Part shown: piece by piece, positions 1-11,640 of the stretch
How the letters are laid out: each line of letters begins with the position of its first letter
Position numbering within the stretch: position 1 is the first letter of the stretch
Assembly (NCBI RefSeq): GCF_029867415.1
Contig: NW_026705297.1
Location: 558,001-622,000 of the forward strand
Length of the DNA stretch: 64,000 nt
Source of the DNA: Vicia villosa
Lineage: Eukaryota > Streptophyta > Magnoliopsida > Fabales > Fabaceae
Direction of reading: 5' to 3'
Position numbers and translations under genes: made by a program
The notes under the pieces: model-generated
Databases searched by the model: none
What the model saw: the letters and a program-made list of their open reading frames with translations, nothing else
What the model was told of the DNA's origin: nothing

Positions 1-44
1 CTTTTATTGAAACTAATCGTGGAACATGAATCAATTCTGATGTT

Positions 45-147
45 CATCTAGTTTGTGAAGCAATGAAAAAGAAATACAAGGAGGAAGAATCATACAAAAT
101 AGCTTCATATTTCTTATATTTTTTCTCATTGTATCTCAAACTAGATG
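45..147. ncRNA. miRNA-precursor-like foldback 1
   Basis: The arm starting CATCTAGTTTG (45) pairs with the arm ending CAAACTAGATG (147) over about 45 positions, with few mismatches and a short purine-rich loop. The shape and size (about 103 nt) fit a plant miRNA precursor, but I do not recognise a known mature miRNA. The transcribed strand is unknown. It could instead be a degenerate inverted repeat inside the CACTA element. It is paralogous to the foldback at 264-367. Confidence 0.4.
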
Positions 148-263
148 AAGTTTGTTGCCGCTGTTTTCATTAACGATGTGTTGTTCTTGTTGAGTGCTAC
201 AATAACCATGAAAGTTATCAACATGTGAAAATGTAAACTTATTTGTCAACAGAGTATGAAAAA

Positions 264-367
264 CATCTTGTTTGTGAAGCTATGAAGAAGAAGTACAAGG
301 TGGATGAAGTTTCCATCATAACTTCATGCTTCTTGTACTTTTTTTCCATAGCTACACAAACAATATG
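264..367. ncRNA. miRNA-precursor-like foldback 2
   Basis: The 48-nt arms (264-311 and 320-367) pair almost throughout, with about five mismatches and three G-U pairs around an 8-nt loop. The arms resemble those of foldback 1 (shared TTTGTGAAGC and TACAAGG blocks), so the two form a tandem pair about 220 bp apart. The pairing is better than in foldback 1. No known miRNA was recognised; small-RNA data are needed to say whether it is processed. Confidence 0.42.
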
Positions 368-504
368 TGCCATAGCAAATTATGGTCTTTATTAAAGTAG
401 TGAAGACAAATAAAAAAAATGAGAATAATTAATCAACAAAAACAACATGCAACAAACGAGATAATGAGGAACTATCTAACAATAAGATGTAAGAAGAAGA
501 ATAC

Positions 505-595
505 CTTAATGTATGAAGCACAAGATTCAGGGTTAATGGCGAAGAAGAAGAGAAAAAATGGGTGCTAGGGTTTCACTGTGAAGGAAACGACGCTA
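505..595 (-). other. Candidate 5' leader exon of a minus-strand transcript
   Basis: Read on the minus strand, this is a pyrimidine-rich leader with an ACCCTAG block, ending in AAG followed by GTATTC, a good donor site at 505/504. It lies just inside the CACTA terminus, where the transposon's own transcript would begin, and upstream of the two foldbacks on that strand. The start of transcription and the acceptor cannot be fixed from sequence. Confidence 0.25.
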
Positions 596-804
596 TTATT
601 AATAAGTGAGAGTTCATTCGCTTATATATGGGTAAATTATTTCACAACCGTTATCTAACAACTATATTGATATATATTTATTTATTATAAATATATCACA
701 ACGGTGGAACGTAGCAACCGTAGTCATATCCCTTTAATTTTTTATATAAAAATAAATAAAAAAGAAAAGACGCGCCTTAACATTAAATGAATAATATATA
801 TGAT

Positions 805-863
805 GGCGCTGAGGTTCGAACCCATGAAAGCTTGATGGTTTTACCACTGTTGGCTATTCAACC
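805..863 (-). repeat. tRNA-like (SINE-type) box A/box B sequence
   Basis: On the minus strand TAGCCAACAGTGG (A-box-like) is followed about 30 nt later by GGGTTCGAACC, a near-perfect Pol III B box. No tRNA cloverleaf is evident, so this looks like a tRNA-derived SINE head or relic inside the CACTA segment. Confidence 0.35.
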
Positions 864-995
864 GTTGTTATATATAATTAATTCTTAATAAAAAACAAAA
901 ATAATATGGTAGCGTCTTATTTTAGAGATGTCACCATAGTGTAGTGAAGAACCGTGGTGACCATAGCGTTGTTGCTTACGCGTTTTGTAGTAGTG

Positions 996-1528
996 ATAGA
1001 ACTTGCTTGATTAATAATCTGCAAAATAAGGTTATGGTATAATTAATTTCATTTTATTATGATCTTAATTTTTTTATTGAATATAATGAAATAGGAAAAT
1101 GACATGTAATGTATGATTGGCCAACTAACATTGTCTATGTCACTCAACAAGTGTCACCTATTTAAACAAATTACATAACTTATTTTTAACCAAAAATAAT
1201 AAAGATCAAAATTGTTTAAAAATGAAATAGAGAAATTGATTTCATGAATTAACCATAATATAACAATCAAAACAATTACTTAACCTATATAAAAATAATA
1301 TATTAAAAATAAATTAATTTAATAGTTAAAATTTGTTATATTTTTTTCTATGTAGAAGTGAAGAGTGAGTATTAAAGTATTTGAGTAAAAATATATAAAT
1401 ATTTCATAAAAAAAGTTAATTTTTTTCAAAAGATAAAATTACAATTCTTTACACATATTCTTTATTTTTAGTATACTAATAAATGTTTTAAAGATACATG
1501 TTAGTTTTTTTTTTTTTTAAAATTGTAG
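996..1528. other. AT-rich intergenic DNA
   Basis: I see no gene, RNA or clear repeat here; only A/T runs. Confidence 0.6.
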
Positions 1529-2467
1529 TTCATTTTAGTCATTCACAAAAATTGGCAAGCCTTGATTAATCATTGAGAAAAAAAGTTTATATTTAATCTT
1601 AAAAAAATTTAACTGAGTCATGTTAGTCTCTCTGTTAATATTTTTCTCAAACCAATTTTTTTCTACTTTTGAATGGTAACTGAATTGTCATGTGTATTAT
1701 TTATGCCACATGTATCATTTACAAAAAGTAAGAAATCATCCCAGACCACCCTAGTAGCATAACTAAATCTTCCTAAAAGATCATTAACAAGTGAAACAAT
1801 AACAATAATACACAAGAATACATAACAATAAAAACCATAATCACTCATCCATAAGCCACTGATAATAAACCCAGCAAAACAAAGAACCTCGTTGTATCGT
1901 GATGATTTATCTCAAGTCCCTTCACAAATAATTGCAAATAAACAATTGTAACCATTATATTTCATAATTCTCGTTTCTGAAATCTCTATTCTCTTTCTTC
2001 TTTTCCTCTTTCTCATCATCGTCAACATCTTTTTCAACGTCAAATAAAGAATCATCCACCCTCAGCGCAATTCCATAATGAACCACTTCAAAAACCCCAA
2101 CTCCATTATTATCAACGAGAACAGTGAATTCGGAATCAAGAGCGAATGGTCTGAAAACAACAACACTACCGTTAATGGGATCTTTAGAATTTCAGATGAA
2201 AAGAGTACGACAATAATCATCAATTTCGGAGAAAAAGTCATCGTCGAAGATGATTTGGGATGGTTTCTTACTTTTGTAAATAATACATGTGACATAAATA
2301 ATACACATGACAATCCACTCACGATTCAAAAATAAGAAAAAAAATGATTTTATAAAAAATATTAAGAGAGAGACTAACATCGGTAAATATTTGTAAGAGA
2401 TTAAATATGAACTTTTTTCTCAAGAGCTAATTTAAACTCTATAGTTTTTATGAAAGACCTAAATGAA
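1529..2467. mobile_element. Foldback element copy 1 (about 190-bp inverted termini)
   Basis: The left 190 bp (from TTCATTTTAGTCATTCAC) recur inverted at the right end, up to about 2467. The two ends share a block around TGTTAGTCTCTCT. The interior resembles the interior of the element at 40.5-41.5 kb (for example the segment with ACACAAGAATACATAACA). Short open frames here are shadows of low-complexity sequence; no transposase is encoded, so the element is non-autonomous. Confidence 0.6.
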
Positions 2468-2553
2468 TCTTCCCTCTTTCTTTAAAACTAATATCAAAAT
2501 TATAAAAAATTATAAAGATGTTGCACTTGATATATAATATATATTAATTGAGT

Positions 2554-3545
2554 TTAAAATAAAGTCTAGAGTTCAGCATGTAAACTATTCTTCATTATTA
2601 AGAATGACATAATTTATAATATAAGAAAATTAGATGTTTTGAAAAATAGCACTTCAACCTTTTGTCTTTGTCCGCCACCTCATTATTTTGAGGATATTTT
2701 GTGTCCAAAATTTACTTTTTACAACTAAATAGTACTTTTGGTTCTAAGTTGTATTTTTGCAAATAAATTTACCATTTTGGAGGCATTTTGTGTCCAAAAT
2801 TTACTTTTTATATGTGCAAAATAATTATACACTTTTGGTGTTTTGGCGTATGAGTATTATTCTCTTTTTTTAATTCACAAGTAATTGAGTTTAAAATGAA
2901 GTCTAAAGTTCAGCATGTAAACTATCCTTCATTATTAAGAATGACATAATCTATAATATAAGAAAATTAGATGTTTTGAAAAATAGCATTTCAACTTTTT
3001 GTCTTTGTCGGCCACCTCATCATTTTGGGGGTATTTTGTGTCTAAAATTTACTTTTTACAACTAAATTGTACTTTTGGTTCTAAATTGTACTTTTACAAT
3101 TAAATTTACCATTTTGGAGGCATTTTGTGTCCAAAATTTACTTTTTGCATGTGCAAAATAATTATACACTTTTGGTATACGAGTATTATTCTTTTTTTTA
3201 ATTCACAAGTAAATTCTAAAATATATGTTATTATCTATAATTTAAGAAATTAGATGTTCTGGAGAATACCATTTTAATCTTTTGTCTTTGTCCGCCATCT
3301 CATCATTTTGGGAGCATTTTGTGTCTAAAATTTACGTTTTGCAACTAAATTGTACTTTTAGTTCTACATTGTATTTTTTCAACTAAATTGTACTTTTGGT
3401 TCTGAATTGTACTTTTGCAACTAAATTTACCATTTTGGAGACATTTTGTGTCCAAAATTTACTTTTTACATGTGTAAAATAATTATACACTTTCTGTGCA
3501 TGAGTATTATTCTCTTTTTTTAATTCACAAGTAAATTAATTTCTA
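2554..3545. repeat. Tandem repeat, about 330-bp unit, three copies
   Basis: Units begin near 2554, 2887 and about 3205; the third lacks the first part of the unit. Each contains GACATAATNTATAATATAAG, a CTTTGTC(C/G)GCCACCTCAT-type block and two copies of TTTTGTGTCCAAAATTTAC. Copies differ by scattered substitutions and small indels, so the array is old. Function unknown. Confidence 0.7.
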
Positions 3546-3848
3546 AAATATAGGTTATTATTCTAATTATGTGTCAAATGTTTGTTATGGGTCAAAGTCA
3601 AATTTTATTAATAATCTAAATATTTTTATAAATGATGCCTACAAAAAATAATATTTGTGTACGGGGTAAAATATATTTGATCCATGTATTTTTACAAACG
3701 GTATTATTTTTATATACGGAAAAATATTGATCTAAATATTTTTATATACGAAAATTTACTATTGATCCAGATATTTTTGTAAATGATACCTAAACATAAA
3801 TAATATTTGTATACGAGAAAAGATTTATTATTGATTTAAATATTTTTG
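3546..3848. repeat. Degenerate short-period AT-rich repeat, left part
   Basis: Variants of ATTTTTATATACGAAAATT and GATCCAGATATTTTTGTAAATG recur every 50-70 bp. The same array resumes at 5134 after the inserted element at 3849-5133. Confidence 0.55.
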
Positions 3849-5133
3849 AGTGAAGACCTATTTTGGTCCCTCACAAAAACTAGAGAATTCAAATTAATCC
3901 TCCACAAAAAAAAATGATTCGATCTAATCCTTTACAAAATTTAATCGGGTAATTTTAGTTCCTCTGTTAATATTATTATCAAACTGATTTTTTCCTACTT
4001 TTAAACCATGACTGGACCGCCAAGTAGGATATTATTTTTTATTTTTTAAATACTAATTGATGTTTATTATTAATTTCAAATTTATTTTTAAACAATTCAA
4101 ATTTGAAAATATAAAAAAAAGTCAAATACATTGATGACAAATAATTCTCCTGATTTTTAATAATATTAATCAATTTTGAATTTAAAACAAAAAATATAAA
4201 ATTTATACCCTTGGGATCACAAACCCAAGTCCCTTCAAATTAAATGGTAGTCATTTTAATGTAAATGTGAAAAGTAATCTAAGAGAGAGGTGAATGAATT
4301 ATATTAATCAATATTAGTGGATTTTTCTCGATTATGAATGTTAACAATGATGTTCTTATTTTTCTAGAACTATTATGAATGTTAAAGCGCTGTCAAAATA
4401 TATCTTGGTTTCCCTTTTCAAATAAGGGTGCTTCAGCCCCTCACACACTGTGTGTGATTTCACTATCTCAGATTCGTTACAATCGATCCACCCCACTCTC
4501 TTAACTATCTAACACAATCACATAGGCATATCACCTTTTGATTTTACAACACACAAGAGAAAGCACACCACTTCCACTTGAATACAATGATCACTTACAC
4601 TTAATTAGTGAATAAAACAAAATTTGAATAATAGATTTGTACGAAGTTGCTTCACTTTGTATCAAACTTTATACAGAGAATGATCTTCTCTTCCAATGAT
4701 CAATTCAAATGAATATAAGTTAGATTGGTCATGAATTATTCTTAAATATGATGTGAAATTTATGCAGAAAAGTTTCACGATTTAAACAATTTTGCTAAAA
4801 TGACAAGTTACTTGTTAAACATGACAAATTATTGTATATAAACCTGTTATTAAACTGTAGATAAAAATGTAAGTTAAAAGGTCTTGGATTTAATATGAGT
4901 ATAAATCATGAGAATTATCTATCACTAACGTACATTGTTGTAGTGGTAATACATTGGTGTAGTGGTAAAAACATATAATGTGGCTTAAAGGACCTGGGTT
5001 CAATTCTTTTTGAGAACCAATTTTGGTTTTTTTTTAATATTTTTAAATTAGAATTGTTTAAAAATAAATTTAGTATTTAAAAAATGAAAAAAAAATATCA
5101 TTTTTATGAGGGACAAAAATGGGTCTTTATTCA
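3849..5133. mobile_element. Foldback element of the AGTGAAG-CCTATTTTGGTCCCTCA family
   Basis: The left end AGTGAAGACCTATTTTGG is matched by an inverted right end near 5105-5133 (TGAGGGACAAAAATGGGTC). Both flanks are the same AT-rich array, so the element inserted into it. The termini resemble those of the elements at 40.46-41.55 kb. The interior holds no open gene. It includes a stretch with GATTTCACTATCTCAG near 4460 and a SINE-like scrap at 4953-5015. Confidence 0.5.
4953..5015 (+). repeat. tRNA-like (SINE-type) scrap
   Basis: TGTAGTGGTAAAAAC is followed by GGACCTGGGTTCAATTC, an A-box/B-box pair at tRNA-like spacing. No cloverleaf. Probably a degenerate tRNA-derived SINE. Confidence 0.3.
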
Positions 5134-5870
5134 ATATTTTTACATACGAAAGATGATATTTAAGATCCAAAAATGGTATACGGGAAAAAAATATATTATT
5201 GATCTAAATATTTTTATATACGAAAATTTAATATTGATCCCGTTGTTTTTGTAAATGATACCTAAACATAAATAATATTTTTATACAAAAAAATCTATTA
5301 TTGATCTAAATATTTTATATACGAAATATGAATTTGTTGGCAAATGAAGGGCTTTCGGTAGATGGATACCAGTCCTTCATTAATATTCCGCAAAGGTTAT
5401 TGTCTAGCGTGATTTCCAACAAGTTAGGTCGGCCTAACTTTAGAATTACCTCTTTTGAGTGAGGGTTTGGTCTGGTCCCCCCTCCTTTTTTTTGTAATCT
5501 TTTCTTCTTCTTTTATGATATTTAACTTTATATAAAAAAAAACTATCATATTATTTTTTGATCAAAAAAAAAATTTATGATCCACAAAATTTTGATTTAA
5601 AAATGGTATATGAAAAAAAATCTATTATTGATCTAAATATTTTTAAATACGAAATTTTACTATTGATCCAGATCTTTTTGTAAATGATACCTAAACATAT
5701 TACGAGAAAAATTCACTATTTATCTAAATATTTTTTTTATATATGAAAGATGGTATTTATGATCCAAAAATTGTATACAGAAAACAATATATTATTAATT
5801 TAAATATTTTTATATACGAAAAAATTTACTATTGATTTAAATATTTTTTAACCTTCTATTTAAAATAAAT
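5134..5870. repeat. Degenerate short-period AT-rich repeat, right part
   Basis: Continuation of the array at 3546-3848: units with TTTTTATATACGAAA and GATCCAGATCTTTTTGTAAATGATACC. Interrupted at about 5330-5545 by a LINE-like fragment. Confidence 0.5.
5330..5545 (+). mobile_element. Possible LINE 3'-end fragment
   Basis: An open stretch of about 45 codons (5330-5462) ends in TGA. It is followed by a T-rich segment with GGTCTGGTCCCCCCTCC and then by an A-run, the arrangement of truncated plant L1 tails. It sits inside the AT-rich array. The protein stretch is too short to prove a LINE. Confidence 0.33.
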
Positions 5871-6401
5871 ATATTATGTAAACAAATGCGTGTACTGAAT
5901 CAAAATTTGTACGTATGCATGAGTTTGTTACTAATTAATAGATTAAAAGATACTAAATTTTTTGTTTGGGAAATGAATAATTGAGCATATATGCTCTATT
6001 AGGCAATACCCTATTCCTAATTCTTAATGTCAGGCGTGGGAAAAGTGGTGTTTATATATGGTCAAAATATCCTTATTACAAAGAAGAAAGGAAAAGCTTA
6101 TGAGTGAGGATTTGTATCTCTAATCAAATGCACATTATATTCCAACTATCATCACTTGTTTGTATTTTCTAGATTGTAAATTAATGATAGTTGCAATTAA
6201 TTTATTTATATATTCTCCTTCCAAAAATGTTGTAACTTCTATATTTTTTCTTTATGTCCGTGAGTGTATGGAAACCATAAGTCCTATATTAATTATTTAT
6301 AAAAAAAGAGAATAAAAACAAAGAATTAAGACATGACTATAGGAGAATGAATTTTCTTTAAGTCTTTTTCAAGAAGCAAATCAATATTAGTAGAAATAAC
6401 A

Positions 6402-6403
<2 letters not shown>
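5871..6403. other. AT-rich intergenic DNA
   Basis: No gene, RNA or element boundary seen. Confidence 0.55.
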
Positions 6404-6477
<74 letters not shown>

Positions 6478-6485
6478 GATCCCTC

Positions 6486-6571
<86 letters not shown>
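6404..6571. repeat. (TA)n microsatellite, two blocks
   Basis: Two dinucleotide tracts (6404-6473 and 6489-6571) are separated by 15 bp of unique sequence. Tyr-Ile open frames across them are artefacts. Confidence 0.95.
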
Positions 6572-6573
<2 letters not shown>

Positions 6574-8065
6574 ATAAAATAAGACATATATTTGAAGACA
6601 ATTATATTACAATTTTTGTTAGCTATAAGTTATAAAATGAATATGTAGCATGTTGAGTGAAGTTGATTAGGGGCCGAAAGTAAGGGTTTGTTTGGTTGCT
6701 TGGGCTGACTTAGAGATAGAGGGTACATATTCTTGAATCCTATGCGCTTTACAAGTTTGTTGATGTGGAATAATTGAAAAATAGCCCTCACAATTTATAT
6801 TATATAACTTTTTGGTGAAAATTTGCAATATGTATTAATCTAAAGAGAACTTAGAAGGTTGTCACAAAAATCAAAAGAGAATCTCATAATTTATAAAGGC
6901 CTAAATCTTTACTATTTAAGTAAATCATAGATAAAAAATATATAATTGGAATAGTTCCATTAAGTTAACTCAGTTGATAATTGTGTAAAATTATTCAACT
7001 GCATGACTGCGGTTAGACTCGCGACATTCTATTTATTCATTTTAAAGATGTGAAAATTTTAGTCAGTGAATTACTAGACAAAAAAATGTTAAATACTTTT
7101 TTTAAAAAAACAGGTACAATCCTCTGCAACTGGGATTAAAAGAGCCCTAAATTTGGTAAGAAAAATCACAGTTTGATTTTTCGTAATTGCAATTGGGAGG
7201 AGATTAAAATCATTTGATGTCAAAATTGACTTCTAAACCAGGTTAAATGATATAGTGGGTCGGATAACTGTGGTGAAAAAAATTGTTTATGTTACAAATT
7301 AGGTTTTCTATAATAGATTTATTAAAAGTAAAACATTTTTAATCATGTAAAATATATAGGTAGGATCCGTACCTAGAGAATCAAAGACTATAACACTTTC
7401 TTTAAATTTAATAATGTAAATTGTACAAAAAATTAGTCTTCATATAATACATGTCCAAAGTCTTTGTTAAGAATATATTACCTATCTAATCCCACATGAA
7501 TCACACTTTGTATCATATGCTTAAATTTTAATTATAACATAAGTAATTAAATAATCCAAATGAATCTTACTTTGTACCATATATTTCCGAATCTTAATCT
7601 TATCTTCAAAGAACAATTGCCAATGTTCTAGCTTCTATATTATGGATCTCTCAAGTCTCAACACTAACTATATACAATTCTAGTAGTACCAATTTTTTTT
7701 CATAAAGTTGACATATTATTCTAATCTTTGGCTTCAATTTCAATATTCTTAACGACCTTCAATATCAGAAGTTACAGAACATGTTTTTCTTGCAGCTTTT
7801 TTCACCTTTCATAAGTTTAAGGTTGTTAAAAAAGAAAAAAAATTCAAAAGTTCATTAAGTTCATATACCAAGAAAGTAAATAACTAACTAACTGATAACT
7901 ATAATATTCTAATGCAATATATTCACATAGAACTTGGTAAAAAGCATAAACACTGTACTAGTACTACTACTAGTATAACAAAATACAAAAAAAAAATACT
8001 TGTTTTCTAGTCATAAATATTAATAAATAATTCGATACAAGTCCGACTAATCACCAACATCATCA
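6572..8065. other. Intergenic DNA downstream of the MYB gene
   Basis: No open gene. It should contain the 3' UTR and poly(A) region of the minus-strand MYB gene near 7900-8065. A SINE-like scrap lies at 6963-7027. Nothing else supportable. Confidence 0.5.
6963..7027 (+). repeat. tRNA-like (SINE-type) scrap
   Basis: GTTAACTCAGTTGATAATTG (A-box-like) is followed by GCGGTTAGACTCGCGAC (weak B-box-like). Resembles the head of a tRNA-derived plant SINE, degenerate. Confidence 0.3.
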
Positions 8066-9494
8066 TCATGCATGTGAATAGTTTTGTTGTTGAGAAGATT
8101 GCATTTGAAAGACCATGTTTTGTGTTTGAGTTCCGAAGTAAGAAGACTCATGAAGAGGATTTCTATGCATATTAACTCCATAAGGAGACATGAAAACTTG
8201 TTCATGTGAAGGGTTGAATGCTGTGATCATAGCCGGCTGAAAATGCATCTCGGATGCTGTGTTCGCGGTGGAATATTTGTTGATGATGTTCATGGAATGG
8301 TTATGATGGTGCGGTGAAGTGGATGTTTTGATGTTTTCTGAAGTTGGAGATGCTTTTGAAGTTTCTGTGAGATTAACGGTTGTTATGTCATGGATGCTTG
8401 CTCTTCTTTTGTCTTTGCCGCCGGAGAGTTGTCGGATGAAATATTTTTGAGCATGGCTTGCGACTTGTGTTGGTGTTCTTGTGATCACAAAGTTTCTTGA
8501 TATGTTTCTCCAATCACCTTTTCCATACTTTTTCAGACCCAATAGAAATAACCTGTCAAAGAATTTTCATATTCATCAAACAACTTAAATAAATAAGCAC
8601 TTTTTTGGTTTCACAATTTTGACTTAACTAATAACTACCTCATCAAAAACTAAAACAACCTACTCCTAGACACCTACATAAACTTTGAACCCCAGTCATT
8701 TAGCTCATGTTTGAATTAGCAGTGAGTTTGACAGAATCACGTGATTTTGTCAAACTCACTGTAATTATTGACATGAACTAATATAAACTTTAAACCACAT
8801 ATTTGAATTATCGGTGAGTTTGGCAGAATCACGTTCTATCATTCTGATTTTAACAAAAGCAGCATTATAGAGCTTCACACAAAATCACGCTGTCACTGAT
8901 TTTCTCAAACTCACCGTGAATCCAAACACGAACAAATATCATTAAATAACTAAAGAGTAAAATCTTCATATGGTAATTGTACTTTTTACACACACAAACC
9001 AATAATTGAGCAAAAGCAATTAAAGTTTCTTACTTGTGTTCTTCTTCGGTCCACGGCACGCCTTTCTTCCTCTCCTGATCCGGCGATCTACCGGAACCAC
9101 TTCTCTTAGAATTAATCCCTCTAAACCCATCATAACCAGAAGAACTCACCCAATCCAAGGTAAAAGGCGTAGCAGTACTAGTACTACTAGTACTAGTACT
9201 ATAACCCGGAATCGGAACCAAACCAGCTTCAATATTACAAACATCAACTTCCAATTCCTTATACTGATTCATCACATCAACAACAGATTTTCCAGGTATC
9301 ATTTCAGCCACCTTAGCCCACCGATCCGGCGTATCTTTATCATAAACAGCAAGAGCATTCTCAAACAGTTTGTTCTCTGATGCTGTCCATTTTGTTGCTC
9401 TCCTGTTAATGTTATAGCTTCTATCTTCCAAAAACCAATTGGTTTCAACAAATGGTGCATGAGAAGAAAGAATTCCCATTTCACACTTCATCAT
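8066..9494 (-). CDS. DIVARICATA-like MYB transcription factor, two exons
   Basis: Exon 1 is 9494-9034 and exon 2 is 8552-8066. The 481-nt intron (9033-8553) has donor AA|GTAAGA and acceptor TTTGACAG|G. Joined, they give 315 residues. Residues about 33-85 form the first MYB/SANT repeat ([28 protein letters not shown], followed by the family's PIPGY). The second, true DNA-binding MYB repeat spans about 145-200 and is split by the intron: VPWTEEEHK, then [19 protein letters not shown], then the SHAQKYF signature. This order is the R-R type MYB of the DIVARICATA/RADIALIS group, nuclear regulators binding GATAA-like sites. A Ser/Thr stretch ([11 protein letters not shown]) in the linker comes from a small repeat of CTAGTA. 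The C-terminal 110 residues are low-complexity and rich in Asn, His and Gln. The start is the first of two adjacent Met codons. The reading frame is intact. Family assignment is firm; the exact orthologue is not. Confidence 0.93.
8706..8936. mobile_element. MITE-like inverted repeat in the MYB intron
   Basis: Within the intron, sequences around CAGTGAGTTTGACAGAATCACG occur forward and inverted several times. The outer ends are CATGTTTGAATTA (about 8707) and TGAATCCAAACACG (about 8920-8933). The inner 42 bp, 8720-8761, are a nearly perfect palindrome centred on CACGTG. This fits a small non-autonomous DNA element or a partial duplication of one. Confidence 0.5.
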
Positions 9495-10450
9495 ACAAAA
9501 AAATAGTTTTTATGATTTTTGAAACAGAGTTGAATCAGAGAAAAGAGATAAATGAAGAGAACCAGAGGTGGAGATTTTACCACAATAATTTCAATAATCA
9601 AAATCAAGAAGCATTTTTTTTTTCAAAAGGAATCAAATACCTTCTTTATTATTTTTGTGTGTATGAAAAGAGACACACACTCTTGAGGAATCTAGAATAG
9701 ATTATAGACTCAACTTTTTTTCAAAAAAAAATAATTCAAATAGAATGCACCAAAAAGATAACCCTAGAAACCACTTGTGCAAGATCTATAAAATTCAATG
9801 AAATGAAATTCCTTTACCTCTTTAGATTCTCATAACTGAAACTTAAACACCCAAAAAGTTCAAAATTAATTATTCTTCCTTTTGAAGATAAAAATGATAA
9901 CTTTTTTGTGTAGGTTCAATTTCAGCATGACCCAATTGGGAAAATCAATGAAAGAAACAAAAGGGTATGAGTATATGACATTGAATGTGGAAACAGACTC
10001 AGAATTTATAAAGGGCTGAATTGAAGAATTGGAATAAGAAGTAAAAAAATAAAAATAAAAGCTTGTTTAAGAAGAGAGAGAAAATAAAAAGAAAAAAAAA
10101 GTTTTTTTTTTTTTGTGTTAATTGGAGGAGTACTAGTATTCACTTTTCCTTGATGTTGGGCAAGAAAGAAAAGGGAAAGAAAAATAGGGAGAAAAAACAA
10201 GACATGAAAAAGGAAAATGGGTGCTTTAATTGGAAAAGATAGAAAAATAAAAGAAAGTTGAAAGAGAAAGTGGCATAGCTTAATGAAACTTGAAAACAAA
10301 ATAGGGTATTTTTATTTTTATTTTTCTAATGAAAGAGGAAGCAATAATAAGAGTAGAAAACAAAAAAGCAGTGATGAATGTGGTGAGCTGTGATTGGGTT
10401 CTATGTGTTTGTGGATTCTGAAATGCAACTATATAAAAAGTAGAAACCCC
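9495..10450 (-). promoter_or_regulatory. 5' flank and probable leader of the MYB gene
   Basis: On the minus strand 10,300-10,030 is a long pyrimidine-rich tract, common in plant 5' leaders. A TATATAGT sequence (forward ACTATATA at 10,429-10,436) could be the TATA box. The distance of more than 900 nt to the start codon would imply a long leader or a leader intron, and I cannot place splice sites confidently. TATATAAAAAG on the plus strand at the same place is equally TATA-like but has no gene downstream. Confidence 0.3.
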
Positions 10451-10851
10451 TGCTTCTGTGCATACTTTATATTATTAAAAAATATTAAAAAATGATTATA
10501 ATATTTAAATACTATGCTATTACATCATGTGTATAGTTGTATACATTAATTATTTTATGTATAATTTGTTTTTTCTTGTTTTGATTGTGGAGAAATGAGA
10601 AAGGGGGGTTGGATTGGCAGCTCAATTTGAATGATGGAAACTTAGCTTTGTGGTTTTGGTCAATGGATGTTACTTCCATGTTTGTGGTGTAATTATCCTT
10701 AATTTTGTCAACGGGTAAGTACAATTAGTCAAGGCTACAATTTATACTAATTATGAGTATTTTAAAGTTTAAATTTTAGTTGAATTAGACTTTATTAGAA
10801 ATGTCAAACTATTACTATAGTGTATAAGTTTGTATAAGTGTTTAGTTTTTT

Positions 10852-10948
<97 letters not shown>

Positions 10949-11328
10949 AGGAGCAAAAGACAAAATCTTAAGGAAAGGAAATTAAGCACACAAAATATGT
11001 ATATAAAAAAAGAGGGACAATTTTCCACAAAAACAAGAGAAGAAAGTGTTTAAAAGTCTATTTTAAATAAGGTAGTATACTTGCTCTTGCTATCTTCATT
11101 ATGATTATAATGTTGTTTTTTCTTTCTTTCTTGGGACCATGCATTCAAATTGAGGGTTATGAACAAGTGGACTTTGTATACAAATCAACCATCGCTTCAC
11201 TCTCAACCATATTAGTCTAGAATTCTTTTAAAAAATTATATCTTATAAGATCATAGTAGGAGAATTTGGAACTACAACCAAAAACTACTCATTTTTTTAT
11301 GTTGCTTATAGAATTTGTGAATCATGTT
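10451..11328. other. Intergenic DNA with a (TA)n microsatellite
   Basis: Apart from a (TA)n tract at 10,855-10,945 no gene or element is seen. Open frames across the tract encode only Tyr-Ile repeats. Confidence 0.6.
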
Positions 11329-11640
11329 GGAAATTTCTTTATCCACCCCATGTCTTTTTGTCACCTCTGACGAAAAACCTAAAATACTCCTAACTTCATA
11401 AATGTATTTCCGAAATGCAAAAAAATGCTGTTTTCGGAGATGCATCTCCGAAAATGCCTTTTTTTTTTTTTCAAAATTTGTCTTATTTCAAAATGCATTT
11501 CCGAAAACAGCATTTCGGAAGTGCATTTCCGAAATACTGCGCGTTTTGCAGATTAAACAAAATAGCCCCTCCCCCAATTCATTTTCACATGTCATCGGAG
11601 GTGGAATCAGTTCACACCATTTTTCCATGAACTAGGTCTA
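11329..11640. mobile_element. Fragment related to the MULE-like element at 43.1-46.6 kb
   Basis: It starts GGAAATTTCTTTATCCACCCC, like the ends of the 43,108-46,623 element. It continues with repeated, partly inverted TGCATTTCCGAAA / TTTCGGAGATGCATCTCC motifs (11,404-11,545), the same style as the TTCCGTAGATGTAGCTCC motifs in that element. The right boundary is not found and nothing is encoded. Confidence 0.35.

Larger units (their letters stand above)
1..995 (-). mobile_element. Terminal part of a CACTA-like DNA transposon
   Basis: On the minus strand the segment begins at base 995 with CACTACTACAAAA, the classic CACTA/En-Spm terminus (982-995). It is followed by short repeats around the core AACCGT/ACGGTT (near 640, 700, 860, 950), which look like subterminal repeats. 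Bases 996-998 (ATA) could be one copy of the 3-bp TSD. The other end lies left of the window, so neither length nor TSD can be confirmed. No transposase coding is seen here. Confidence 0.45.

Noticed and set aside
6387..6587. Open frames encoding long Tyr-Ile repeats (also near 10,800, 31,800 and 52,200)
   Set aside because: They are translations of (TA)n microsatellites and have no other protein features.
9036..9380. 114-codon plus-strand frame over MYB exon 1
   Set aside because: Antisense shadow of a well-supported exon.
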